Assembly: GCF_947497915.1 (NCBI RefSeq)
Contig: NZ_CANMIJ010000001.1
Location: 861,611-925,610, forward strand
DNA: 64,000 nt
Direction: 5' to 3'
Origin: an uncultured Erythrobacter sp.
GTDB taxonomy: Bacteria; Pseudomonadota; Alphaproteobacteria; Sphingomonadales; Sphingomonadaceae
Below, in pieces: positions 14,675 through 23,136 of the stretch (its first letter is position 1; every line of letters starts with the position of its first letter). The translations under genes and the position numbers were made by a program. The notes under the pieces are model-generated. The model was not told the DNA's origin. It searched no databases and worked only from the letters and a program-made list of their open reading frames with translations.

Positions 14675-15430
14675 ATGCCTCGTGCTATGACAACCGGCAC
14701 TGCAATCGGCGCACCGCCATCTATTGCCTCCCTTTTGGGAGAGGGCCCGGTGTCCCTATTTCTCGATTTCGATGGCACGTTGGTGGAGCTTGCTCCCGGG
14801 CCTGATGATATTCGGCCACGCAGCGGCATGGCAGATGACTTGGCCGCTCTTTCGCAGCGGCTAGATGGACGTGCCGCGATTGTGAGCGGTCGGGGTCTTT
14901 CTGACATAGAACAGCATATCGGGCCGCTTCCGATTGCGGGCGCGGGCTCGCACGGGTCGGACATACGCAGCGCCGATGGCAACACGCTGGGCGAGGGCGC
15001 ACATGGCCTACCCGAAGCAATCGAACGCGAACTGCGCGCCTTCGCATCGGACAATTCTCTTGATTACGAGCACAAGCCGCATGGCGGGGCGCTCCATTAT
15101 CGCTCCAAGCCGCAGGCAGGCGAGGCAGCGCATGCCTTTGCCGAGCAATTGGCGCACAAACATGGCTGGGCCGCGCAAAGCGGCAAATGCGTGGTCGAGA
15201 TCGTTGCGAAAAGCGCCAACAAGGGCTCTGCCGTGGCGACATTCCTGCAAGTATCTCCGTTCGCCGGATCGCGCCCGTTCTTTATCGGCGATGATCTGAC
15301 CGACGAAGCTGGCTTTGCCGCTTGCGCGAAAGCGGGCGGCGGCGGCATTCTGGTGGGTGACCGCACAGATACTTGCGCCGCATACCGATTACCCGATGTA
15401 TCCTCCGTTCACGAATGGCTCGAATTATGA
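14675..15430 (+). CDS. otsB: Trehalose-6-phosphate phosphatase
   Basis: This 251-residue HAD-superfamily phosphatase has motif I LFLDFDGTLVEL (nucleophile Asp near residue 31), motif II IVSGRG, KPHGGALHYR in the cap, CVVEIVAKSANKG (motif III Lys) and motif IV FIGDDLTDEAGF. It removes phosphate from trehalose 6-phosphate to give trehalose. It is the first gene of an otsB-GH15-otsA operon, and its stop overlaps the GH15 start (ATGA). The start could also be the ATG four codons later; there is no strong ribosome site for either. Confidence 0.92.
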   Translation: MPRAMTTGTAIGAPPSIASLLGEGPVSLFLDFDGTLVELAPGPDDIRPRSGMADDLAALSQRLDGRAAIVSGRGLSDIEQHIGPLPIAGAGSHGSDIRSADGNTLGEGAHGLPEAIERELRAFASDNSLDYEHKPHGGALHYRSKPQAGEAAHAFAEQLAHKHGWAAQSGKCVVEIVAKSANKGSAVATFLQVSPFAGSRPFFIGDDLTDEAGFAACAKAGGGGILVGDRTDTCAAYRLPDVSSVHEWLEL

Positions 15431-17232
15431 CGAAAAAGCACACCCCCAATCTGGAGCTGTGGCCGATTGGCAATTGTCAGGTTTCCGGCCTGATTGATCA
15501 GACGGGTGCGTTGGTGTGGGGATGTGTGCCGCGCGTTGATGGCGATCCGGTGTTCTCCGCTCTGTTAAACGGTGATCAGCGCGATGCGGGCATATGGCGG
15601 TTTGAACTGGAAGGGCAGGTCTCCTCCAAGCAGGAATATATTCGCAACACACCGAACCTTGTGACGACCCTGGAATCGAGCGATGGCAGTTCGGTCGAAA
15701 TCCTCGATTTCTGTCCCCGCTATGAGCGATCTGGCCGGATGTACCGCCCCGTTTCCTACGTTCGGATCGTGCGCCCGATTGCCGGCAATCCGCGCATCCG
15801 CGTAGTCCTCAATCCGGTGAAGAATTACGGCGCACAGGTGGCCGATACGACTCACGGTACAAACCATATCCGCTATATTGTCGGCCCGCAGGCCATGCGC
15901 CTGTCCACCGATGCGCCGGTTGGATATGTTCTGGATGGCCGGACGTTCCGCATTGAAGAGGACACGCACTTCTTCCTCGGCCCGGATGAGCCCTTTGTAG
16001 GCAATTTGCGTGATGAAGTGCGCGGTATGGAGCAGCGCACGCGCAAATATTGGCAGACGTGGGTGCGCGGTTTGCACATTCCCTTCGAATGGCAAGAGGA
16101 AGTCATCCGCTGCGCCATCACCCTAAAGCTTTGCCAGCATGAAGAAACCGGCGCGATTGTTGCTGCGCTGACGACATCGATACCCGAAGCCGCCCATTCG
16201 GAGCGTAACTGGGACTACCGTTACTGTTGGATCCGCGATTCCTATTACACCATTCAGGCGCTGAACCGCCTAGGCGCGTTGGATGTGATGGAGAAATATC
16301 TCACTTATCTGCGCAATATTGTGGACGGGGCACGGGGCGGGCAAATTCAGCCGCTCTATTCCGTAATGGGCGAGAGCGAGCTGGATGAAACCACCGCAAG
16401 CTATCTTGCGGGCTATCGCGGGATGGGGCCGGTGCGGCGCGGCAATGCGGCCTACAAACAAATTCAGCACGATTGCTATGGCCAGATCGTCTTACCCAGC
16501 GTGCAAAGCTTTTTCGACAAACGCCTGCTGCGCCCGGCGGATGAGCGCGATTTTGAAAACCTTGAACAGGTCGGCAAGATGGCTTGGGCGATGCATGATC
16601 AACCTGACGCTGGCCTATGGGAATTCCGCACACGCGAAGAAGTGCACACTTATTCTGCGGTGATGAGCTGGGCTGCATGTGACAGGCTGGCAACAGTCGC
16701 GGCGCATATCGGGAAGGATGATCGCGCGCAGGTGTGGCGAGAACGCGCCGACAGCATTCGCGATACGATTGAGACAAAAGCGTGGAAGGACGATGGCAAA
16801 GACAGCGGCCACTACGGTGCCAGTTTTGAAAGCGACTATCTCGACGCGAGCCTGCTGCAAATGGTAGAACTGCGCTTCCTCTCGCCCAAGAATGAACGTT
16901 TTCAGCAGACATTTGCGGCGGTTGAGAAACATCTGCGACGCGGAGATCATATGCTGCGCTATGCCGCAGAGGATGATTTTGGCGCGCCGGAGACCGCGTT
17001 TAACGTTTGCACGTTCTGGCTGATCGAGGCGTTGCACCTCGCCGGACGCGACGATGAAGCGCGCACGCTCTTCAACACCATGCTAAGCCACACGACGGGG
17101 TCCGGGCTGCTTTCGGAAGACCTCGATTACGAAACGGGAGAACTTTGGGGGAACTTCCCGCAGACCTACTCGCTGGTAGGGGTAATCAACTGTGCCGGAT
17201 TGCTGTCCAAATTGTGGAGCGATGTGAGATAA
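15427..17232 (+). CDS. Glycoside hydrolase family 15 (glucoamylase/trehalase type)
   Basis: This 601-residue protein has an N-terminal beta-sandwich (about 1-240) and a C-terminal (alpha/alpha)6 barrel. The GH15 signature ERNWDYRYCWIRDSYYT is at about 260-275, and further active-site segments include QIQPLYSVMGE and ETGELWGNFPQTYS near the end. GH15 enzymes hydrolyse alpha-glucosides; several bacterial members are trehalases. Placed between otsB and otsA, with 4-bp and 4-bp spacings, it is likely to act on trehalose or a related glucan, perhaps to limit trehalose levels (inference). There is no signal peptide, so it is cytoplasmic. Confidence 0.88.
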   Translation: MTKKHTPNLELWPIGNCQVSGLIDQTGALVWGCVPRVDGDPVFSALLNGDQRDAGIWRFELEGQVSSKQEYIRNTPNLVTTLESSDGSSVEILDFCPRYERSGRMYRPVSYVRIVRPIAGNPRIRVVLNPVKNYGAQVADTTHGTNHIRYIVGPQAMRLSTDAPVGYVLDGRTFRIEEDTHFFLGPDEPFVGNLRDEVRGMEQRTRKYWQTWVRGLHIPFEWQEEVIRCAITLKLCQHEETGAIVAALTTSIPEAAHSERNWDYRYCWIRDSYYTIQALNRLGALDVMEKYLTYLRNIVDGARGGQIQPLYSVMGESELDETTASYLAGYRGMGPVRRGNAAYKQIQHDCYGQIVLPSVQSFFDKRLLRPADERDFENLEQVGKMAWAMHDQPDAGLWEFRTREEVHTYSAVMSWAACDRLATVAAHIGKDDRAQVWRERADSIRDTIETKAWKDDGKDSGHYGASFESDYLDASLLQMVELRFLSPKNERFQQTFAAVEKHLRRGDHMLRYAAEDDFGAPETAFNVCTFWLIEALHLAGRDDEARTLFNTMLSHTTGSGLLSEDLDYETGELWGNFPQTYSLVGVINCAGLLSKLWSDVR

Positions 17233-17236
17233 TTTT

Positions 17237-18628
17237 ATGAGCCGCCTAGTCGTCATTTCAAACCGTGTCGCCGTGCCCAAAGCGCGCGGCGTTGCCGGTG
17301 CGCAGGGCGGACTTGCAGGTGCGCTGAATGCGGCGTTGAAGGATAATGGCGGGCTGTGGTTCGGCTGGTCAGGGCAGGAAAGCGAAGACCGCACCGGCAA
17401 TATGAACCTTCAACGCAGCGACGGCGTGACCACCGCGACGATCGATCTGTCCACGCGGGATATTGACGAATATTACAACGGTTATGCGAACTCGACCCTG
17501 TGGCCGCTGTTCCATTACCGGATCGACCTTGCCGAATATGAGAATGAGACGGGCAAGGGGTATGAGCGGGTGAATGAGCGCTTCGCTGACAGCGCCATGC
17601 CTCTGATTGAGGACAATGACCTTGTCTGGGTGCATGATTATCACCTGATCCCGCTGGGCGATCGCCTGCGCAAGCAAGGCGCTAAGAACCGCATCGGCTT
17701 TTTCAGCCACATTCCGTGGCCGCCAACCCGCCTGCTGACATCACTGCCGTTTCATGAGCGACTGGTCGAAACGATGCTGGCCTATGACCTGATCGGTTTC
17801 CAAACCGAGGAATGGCTTGGCAGCTTCTTCCATTATTGCGAGACAGAGCTGGGCGCACAGGTTGATAAGGAAACGGGCCGCATCAATCACAAGAGCAGAA
17901 CAACGGTTGCGCGGGCATATCCCATCGGAATCGACTGGGATCATTTTCAGGCGCAAGGCGCGTCGCAGGAGGCAAAGGCTGCCGAAGAACGTTTGCTCGC
18001 CTCTACACGCAACCGGACCAGTATGATTGGTGTTGACCGGCTGGATTATTCCAAGGGCCTTCCAGAGCGGATCGACGGGATCGGCCGATTCTTTGATCAA
18101 CACCCTGATCGCACCCGCGATCTTGTGTTCATCCAGATTGCGCCGCCGAGCCGTGAGGATGTCGAGAGCTATCAGAAGATCCGCAATGTGCTTGAGCAGA
18201 AAACTGGACAAATCAATGGCGCGAGATCGCAGGTTGATATTGTCCCGATCCGCTATGTGAACCAAGGGTACAGCCACGCGGAGCTTTACGGTTTCTTCCG
18301 CGCGTCAAAGATCGGGATGGTAACTCCGCTGCGTGACGGAATGAACCTCGTCGCAAAGGAGTACGTCGCTGCGCAGGACCCTGAAGACCCCGGCGTGCTG
18401 ATCCTGTCGGATTTTGCAGGCGCCGCGCAGCAGCTTGATTGCGATGGAAAAGGCGCGGTGATCGTCAATCCGCACAGCCCCGATGCGCTTGCTCGCGCGA
18501 TCCAGACGGCGCTTGATATGCCGCTGGCCGAGCGAAAGAGTCGTTACGAAGCGATGATCGGCACAGTGCGCGATGACAACGTGCAGGATTGGACGAAGAA
18601 CTTCTGCGACGATCTCGCCTCGGTCTAG
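17237..18628 (+). CDS. otsA: Trehalose-6-phosphate synthase
   Basis: This 463-residue GT20 enzyme (GT-B fold) has the N-terminal VVISNRVAVP, the glycine loop GLAGAL, WVHDYHLIPLG (about 131-141), FFSHIPWP, GVDRLDYSKGLPERI (about 260-274, containing the Arg and Lys that bind donor phosphate) and LRDGMNLVAKEYVA (about 362-375). It joins UDP-glucose and glucose 6-phosphate to trehalose 6-phosphate, the substrate of OtsB two genes upstream. It starts 5 bp after the GH15 gene. The operon would provide trehalose as a compatible solute. Confidence 0.95.
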   Translation: MSRLVVISNRVAVPKARGVAGAQGGLAGALNAALKDNGGLWFGWSGQESEDRTGNMNLQRSDGVTTATIDLSTRDIDEYYNGYANSTLWPLFHYRIDLAEYENETGKGYERVNERFADSAMPLIEDNDLVWVHDYHLIPLGDRLRKQGAKNRIGFFSHIPWPPTRLLTSLPFHERLVETMLAYDLIGFQTEEWLGSFFHYCETELGAQVDKETGRINHKSRTTVARAYPIGIDWDHFQAQGASQEAKAAEERLLASTRNRTSMIGVDRLDYSKGLPERIDGIGRFFDQHPDRTRDLVFIQIAPPSREDVESYQKIRNVLEQKTGQINGARSQVDIVPIRYVNQGYSHAELYGFFRASKIGMVTPLRDGMNLVAKEYVAAQDPEDPGVLILSDFAGAAQQLDCDGKGAVIVNPHSPDALARAIQTALDMPLAERKSRYEAMIGTVRDDNVQDWTKNFCDDLASV

Positions 18629-18631
18629 TCG

Positions 18632-19087
18632 TCAGACCCAGCGCCGCTGCGGTTGAACAATCGTCTCCAGAAACCCGGCATCACGAGCCACCCGCGTTTT
18701 GAGGTCAAGATGGGGCCCGCCGCGCTTTATCAGCGCCCGTTCGATCCGGCCCGTCAAAATCAACGGAGAGAACGGTTTTCGGATGTAGTCCTGCGCCCCG
18801 GCATACATAGCGCGGTCTTCATCGGCCTCGCCGCTCATCGCGGTGAACATGATTACGGGCAAATCGTAGAATTTTTCAGACCCGCGCAGACGGCGCAGCA
18901 GGCTGACACCCGAAATGCCGGGCATGTCCTGGTCGAGTAGCAGAATGTCTGGCCGCCGCTTTTCCATCAAGGTCAGCGCGTCTTCACCATTGGTGACCCA
19001 CCCGCAGGCGTGACCTGCATCGATAAGGATGTCGCTTGCCATTTCGGCGATCAGTTCATCGTCGTCGGCGATTAAAATGTGAGCCAT
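18632..19087 (-). CDS. Orphan single-domain response regulator
   Basis: This 151-residue CheY-like receiver starts MAHILIADDDELIAEM with the acidic pocket at residues 8-10. The phospho-acceptor Asp is in DILLLDQDMPG (about 54), with T (FTAMSG) and K (RKPFSP) in place. The last 30 residues form a short helical tail without a DNA-binding domain, so it probably signals by protein contact. The ATG at 19087 follows GAGAGGCACGAAA; an upstream in-frame ATG at 19114 has no ribosome site. It converges on otsA with a 3-bp gap. No histidine kinase gene is close. Confidence 0.85.
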   Translation of the reverse strand: MAHILIADDDELIAEMASDILIDAGHACGWVTNGEDALTLMEKRRPDILLLDQDMPGISGVSLLRRLRGSEKFYDLPVIMFTAMSGEADEDRAMYAGAQDYIRKPFSPLILTGRIERALIKRGGPHLDLKTRVARDAGFLETIVQPQRRWV

Positions 19088-19261
19088 TTTCGTGCCTCTC
19101 TCGCATGTATTCACTTCGCGTTTGACGAAGTCTCCCGTGCAATGATGAATTGGTTAGCCATGCATTTACCAATCTAATGCCTGCACCGGCATACGCATTG
19201 GCGCGTAGGCCGCTCTGTGCGCCGGTTGTGTGCAGACGGCTCGCCTGCCAGATACAGCGGC

Positions 19262-20053
19262 ATGATTCGGCACATTCCAGACAATCCGTTCCTTCCCACC
19301 GAAGGCATTCACAATTTGCGCGATTATGGCGGTTACTCCGTTGCGGGAGGCGGGCGTGTCAAAACGGGTCTGCTGCTGCGATCCGGCCACCACGCCGATG
19401 CGAGTGCAGCTGATCTTGAGACGGTCGCGGGACTAAACTTGCGCTATGTGATTGACCTTCGCGGTAACAGCGAGCGCGCGCGCCACACTTGCGTGCGTCC
19501 AGATGGATTTGATGCGCAGGTGCTTTATTTCGAAGGAGAGACCGCCGGGCTTGCTCCGCATCTTGAGGCGGCAGAGGGCAGCATTGATGCCACCAGCGCA
19601 CACCGCGCCATGGTCGAGCTGTACGGCGCATTGCCCGACCGCGAAGGGTTAAGCTCTGTCCTGCGCGATTATTTCAAGGCGCTGGCACGCGGCGAGGGCG
19701 CGAGCCTTGTTCACTGCGCCGCTGGCAAAGATCGCACCGGCATCGCCGTCGATCTGCTGCATCACATCCTCGGCGTGCATCCCGATGATGCAATGCACGA
19801 TTACCTGTTGACCAACCATTCGCCGCGCAATGATGAACGCATCGCCCACGGTATGAATATGCTGGGCAGCAAATACGGCACCAAGGATGAGGCGACGGCG
19901 CGCGTGCTGATGGGCGTGGACGCCGAATTCCTCGAAGCGGCGCGCCATTCGGTCACAAGCCGGTTTGGCACTGTCGAGGCGTATCTGGAGCAAGTGCTGG
20001 GCGTGGATGCGGATATGCGCGCCGCGATCAAAGCCGAGCTTGTGGATGCGTAA
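19262..20053 (+). CDS. Tyrosine-protein phosphatase family protein
   Basis: This 263-residue protein carries the PTP active-site loop HCAAGKDRTG (C-x5-R, Cys near 155) and the N-terminal NLRDYGGY motif of the bacterial tyrosine/serine phosphatase family (Y_phosphatase3), which often acts on phosphotyrosine or phosphoinositide-like substrates. The general acid loop is expected in YVIDLRGNSER (about 76-86). The frame is open upstream to 19217, but that segment is not family-like. It is a single gene; its substrate is unknown. Confidence 0.85.
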   Translation: MIRHIPDNPFLPTEGIHNLRDYGGYSVAGGGRVKTGLLLRSGHHADASAADLETVAGLNLRYVIDLRGNSERARHTCVRPDGFDAQVLYFEGETAGLAPHLEAAEGSIDATSAHRAMVELYGALPDREGLSSVLRDYFKALARGEGASLVHCAAGKDRTGIAVDLLHHILGVHPDDAMHDYLLTNHSPRNDERIAHGMNMLGSKYGTKDEATARVLMGVDAEFLEAARHSVTSRFGTVEAYLEQVLGVDADMRAAIKAELVDA

Positions 20054-20132
20054 GACTTTCCTTGCCGCCGCGAATTGAAGCGCGCCGTCTGAACGCCTAA
20101 GTCAGGCTTCGCAATTATTAGGAATACGCAAA

Positions 20133-21107
20133 ATGGCTACCCATCGCACAAAGATGCTCATCATCGGCTCAGGCCCGGCTGGTTACAGCGCCGCGATCTA
20201 TGCCGCGCGCGCCATGCTTGAGCCGATCGTGGTGCAAGGCCTCCAGCCAGGCGGTCAGTTGACCATCACCACCGACGTCGAAAACTATCCCGGCTACCGT
20301 GAAGTGGTGCAGGGGCCGTGGCTGATGGAAGAGATGAAAGCGCAGGCAGAGCATGTCGGCACGCGCATGATGTGGGACACGATTGTCTCGGTCGATCTTG
20401 AAAACGGTCCTCCATACACAGCGATCGGCGATAGCGGCGATGAGTATATCGGCGATACGCTGGTGATTTGCACCGGAGCGCAGGCCAAATGGTTGGGCGC
20501 ACCAGGCGAACAGGAATTGGGCGGCAAAGGCGTATCGGCCTGCGCGACCTGCGACGGGTTCTTCTATCGCGGTAAGAAAGTCGCTGTGATCGGCGGCGGC
20601 AACACTGCCGTTGAAGAGGCGCTGTACCTTACCAACCATTCCGACGACGTGACGTTGATCCACCGCCGCGATGAACTGCGTGCCGAGAAAATCCTGCAAG
20701 ACCGCGTGTTCAAAAGCCCCAAGATTTCGACGCTTTGGAACAAACAGGTGAAGAGCTTTGAAGCGGGTGAAAGCGGTGCGCTTGATCACCTTGTGCTCGA
20801 AGATACCCAAACGGGCGAAACATCCACGTTGCAAGTGGATGGCGCGTTTGTTGCAATCGGACACGCACCCGCGACCGAGCTGTTCAAAGGCAAGTTACCA
20901 ATGGACGCAAGCGGATATCTAGACGTGGAGCCGGGCACGCCTAAGACGGAAATTCCCGGCGTGTTTGCTGCTGGCGACGTGACAGACCACGTTTATCGTC
21001 AGGCGGTTACTGCCGCGGGCATGGGCTGCATGGCGGCGCTCGACGGAGAACGCTTCCTCGCTGCGCAGGAAGATGCAGCTGAGACGGTTACCGAAGCGGC
21101 GGAGTAA
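20133..21107 (+). CDS. trxB: Thioredoxin reductase
   Basis: This 324-residue NADPH-dependent FAD protein has the N-terminal FAD motif IIGSGPAGYSAAIYAAR, the redox pair CATCDG (about 137-142), the NADPH motif VIGGGNTAVEEA (about 153-164) and the C-terminal FAD-binding GVFAAGDVTDHVYRQAVTAAGMGC. The length is standard for low-molecular-weight TrxB. It keeps thioredoxin reduced using NADPH in the cytoplasm. It is a single gene whose stop codon sits inside a terminator hairpin. Confidence 0.96.
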   Translation: MATHRTKMLIIGSGPAGYSAAIYAARAMLEPIVVQGLQPGGQLTITTDVENYPGYREVVQGPWLMEEMKAQAEHVGTRMMWDTIVSVDLENGPPYTAIGDSGDEYIGDTLVICTGAQAKWLGAPGEQELGGKGVSACATCDGFFYRGKKVAVIGGGNTAVEEALYLTNHSDDVTLIHRRDELRAEKILQDRVFKSPKISTLWNKQVKSFEAGESGALDHLVLEDTQTGETSTLQVDGAFVAIGHAPATELFKGKLPMDASGYLDVEPGTPKTEIPGVFAAGDVTDHVYRQAVTAAGMGCMAALDGERFLAAQEDAAETVTEAAE

Positions 21108-21121
21108 TCCTCCGCCGCTTT
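21094..21121 (+). terminator. Rho-independent terminator of trxB, overlapping its stop codon
   Basis: AAGCGGCGGAG (21094-21104) pairs with CTCCGCCGCTT (21110-21120) across a 5-nt loop that includes the TAA stop, followed by a short T tract. A hairpin that includes the last codons is compact but fully formed. Confidence 0.75.
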
Positions 21122-21131
21122 CGGCCCCTAA

Positions 21132-21578
21132 TCAAATATGAAGGTCGAACACCACGATGCTCGCGTGGAATATCAGCGCGATCAGAACTAGGCTCGACAA
21201 TGCGAACAGTACAAACCGCACGATGACCCTGTTGGCCGTGACTTGAACGAGGCTGTGCGTGACGCGCAGACCGGTGTAGATCCACGCCAGAAACGCGTTC
21301 ATACCGCCGCCCTGATCGAGCAGGGCGAGGGCCATCACGACCGCATAAAACACCGTAGGTTGTTCGTGCAAGTGGTTGTAATTATCGGCTTTCCAGCTGA
21401 CTTTCTCTGGCAATTTAGCACGCAAACTGGCCCCGGTTGAGCCGATCAGTTTTGCCGGAGCCTCAATGTCAGGCGCTTTATTCATCGCCGGAATTCGGGT
21501 CGCATACATCCACGCCCACATGATCATAGTCCAGATCATCAGCGCGACGGCGGGTTGCAGAATATCAAGTCCGTTCAT
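21132..21578 (-). CDS. MAPEG family membrane protein
   Basis: This 148-residue protein has four transmembrane segments. The MAPEG pattern is visible: a first helix starting ILQPAVALMIWTMIMW, the N-terminal half ending in WKADNYNHLHEQPTVFYAVVMAL (the conserved N-x-x-E-Q glutathione-site-like motif) and WIYTGLRVTHSLVQV in helix 3. Eukaryotic relatives are glutathione-dependent membrane enzymes; the bacterial subgroup is largely uncharacterised. It lies 18 bp downstream of a paralogue on the same strand, so the two are probably one operon. Confidence 0.8.
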   Translation of the reverse strand: MNGLDILQPAVALMIWTMIMWAWMYATRIPAMNKAPDIEAPAKLIGSTGASLRAKLPEKVSWKADNYNHLHEQPTVFYAVVMALALLDQGGGMNAFLAWIYTGLRVTHSLVQVTANRVIVRFVLFALSSLVLIALIFHASIVVFDLHI

Positions 21579-21596
21579 GGGTGAATTCCGTTCGTT

Positions 21597-22049
21597 TTAT
21601 TGAGGCAGCGCGGATGGGTCCGCGAAAACAGTGATCATCAGCAATCGGATCGTGAGGGCGATCAAAGCGATGGTGCTAAGCAGGAACAGGACAAACCGAG
21701 GCGCTACCTTGTTGACCAAGATTTGCCAGAGAGAATGGACGATACGCAGTCCGACATAGGCCCATGCGAGCATAACATCTGTGCCCGTCGGACCAAGCAC
21801 CGTGATCATCAGGACAACCGCATAAAACAGCGTGGGCTGTTCGTGCAGATGTGTGTGATTGTGCGCAGGCCAATTGGCTTTGTCGGGCAATACCCCTTCG
21901 AGGTCTTGCCCGCGCGATCCCTCTTTGCCTTTCAGGCTAGAAGTGTCGGCCTTTGAAATCGATCCAAACCGCGGCGGAATGATCCAGAACAAAACGATAA
22001 GTGTCCAAAGCACCAAGACGGCGGCTGGCGCGAGCATTTGAGCTTGCAT
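21597..22049 (-). CDS. MAPEG family membrane protein (paralogue of the next gene)
   Basis: This 150-residue protein has four membrane spans and the same core as its downstream neighbour: HNHTHLHEQPTLFYAVVLM and WAYVGLRIVHSLWQI. The start ATG at 22049 is supported by AGGGAGGGACC upstream; the upstream in-frame ATG at 22097 is not. The tandem pair likely arose by duplication and may form mixed trimers, as MAPEG proteins are trimeric. The substrate is unknown. Confidence 0.8.
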   Translation of the reverse strand: MQAQMLAPAAVLVLWTLIVLFWIIPPRFGSISKADTSSLKGKEGSRGQDLEGVLPDKANWPAHNHTHLHEQPTLFYAVVLMITVLGPTGTDVMLAWAYVGLRIVHSLWQILVNKVAPRFVLFLLSTIALIALTIRLLMITVFADPSALPQ

Positions 22050-22126
22050 TGAAATGGTCCCTCCCTTTGGCCCCTCTTCTCTTTTTTCTGACAACACCCC
22101 TGCGAAAGGCGAGTCACATTGTCAAA

Positions 22127-23074
22127 TTAGGCGGCGATAGTTTCCGCAAAGCGGGCCGGATCGGCATTCCCGCCTGTAATCATGATGACAGTATCTTCGT
22201 CGACTGAAACTTTGCCTGAAAGTGCAGCGGCCAGAGCGGCGGCTCCGCCCGGCTCCACGACCATGCGAAGGTTGGCGTAGGCCCAGCGCTGGGCATCGCG
22301 CACTTCATCGTCTGTGACGCTTACGCCGGGTTCGGCGCGGCCCAGAAGCATGTCGAGGTTTAGCTGTTTAGTGACATCGGGTTGCAGCGCGTCGCAGATT
22401 GTCTTTCGCGGTGTTTCGGACACGCGCACCAGCTTGCCCGTTCTCATTGCCTGTCCAACCATATCCCAGCCTTCTGGCTCGACAATGTTGATCGCGGCAT
22501 CCGGGCAGGCGAGGCTAAGACCAACGGCAAGTCCGCCGCCGCCGCAGCACGCGATCAGCCGGCTCGGCGAACGGCCCAATTGCTCCGCCGCTTCAAGGCC
22601 AGCTGTGCCTTGTCCCTCCATCACCCAAGGATCGCCGAATGCGTGCACCAGAGTGCCGCCGCGCTCTTCGATCAACTTGGCCGCGACAGCATCGCGGTCT
22701 TCGCCGGGGCGCTCATACAGAACCACTTCTGCGCCGAGCGCCTTTGTGTTGGCAAGCTTCACCTTGGGAGCATCGCGCGGCATTACGATGGTGGCTTTCA
22801 GGCCCAATCGCTTTGCAGCCCATGCCACACCTTGCGCGTGGTTACCGCTGGATACGGCAACGGCGTGATCGCTTTCCAGATTGCTCAAGCGCCACCATGC
22901 GCCTCTGATCTTGAACGCGCCAATCGGTTGCAGGTTCTCGCACTTCACATAAGCCCGCACGCCGCCAATTTCGACCGGCAAAAGCGGTGTTGGCGCCAGC
23001 GGGATCGATTGAATGCTTTTCAGCGCCTGTGCGACACCATCGGCAGTGGGTTTTCTCATATCATCTTGGATCAT
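22127..23074 (-). CDS. Threonine dehydratase / serine racemase-like PLP enzyme
   Basis: This 315-residue fold-type II PLP enzyme has the PLP lysine in GAFKIRGAW (about residue 56), SSGNHAQGVAWAAK (about 84-97), the phosphate-binding glycine loop CCGGGGLAVG (about 186-195) and a C-terminal ITGGN. It lacks the C-terminal ACT regulatory domain of biosynthetic IlvA, so it belongs to the short catabolic threonine dehydratase/serine racemase group. It would deaminate threonine or serine, or racemise serine. It is a single gene divergent from the carboxynorspermidine operon. Confidence 0.85.
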   Translation of the reverse strand: MIQDDMRKPTADGVAQALKSIQSIPLAPTPLLPVEIGGVRAYVKCENLQPIGAFKIRGAWWRLSNLESDHAVAVSSGNHAQGVAWAAKRLGLKATIVMPRDAPKVKLANTKALGAEVVLYERPGEDRDAVAAKLIEERGGTLVHAFGDPWVMEGQGTAGLEAAEQLGRSPSRLIACCGGGGLAVGLSLACPDAAINIVEPEGWDMVGQAMRTGKLVRVSETPRKTICDALQPDVTKQLNLDMLLGRAEPGVSVTDDEVRDAQRWAYANLRMVVEPGGAAALAAALSGKVSVDEDTVIMITGGNADPARFAETIAA

Positions 23075-23136
23075 TTGTCCGTCTTAGCGCATTGGACTAG
23101 TGAGCGCGCAAGAATCGAATTTGAAAGGTAGTGATA

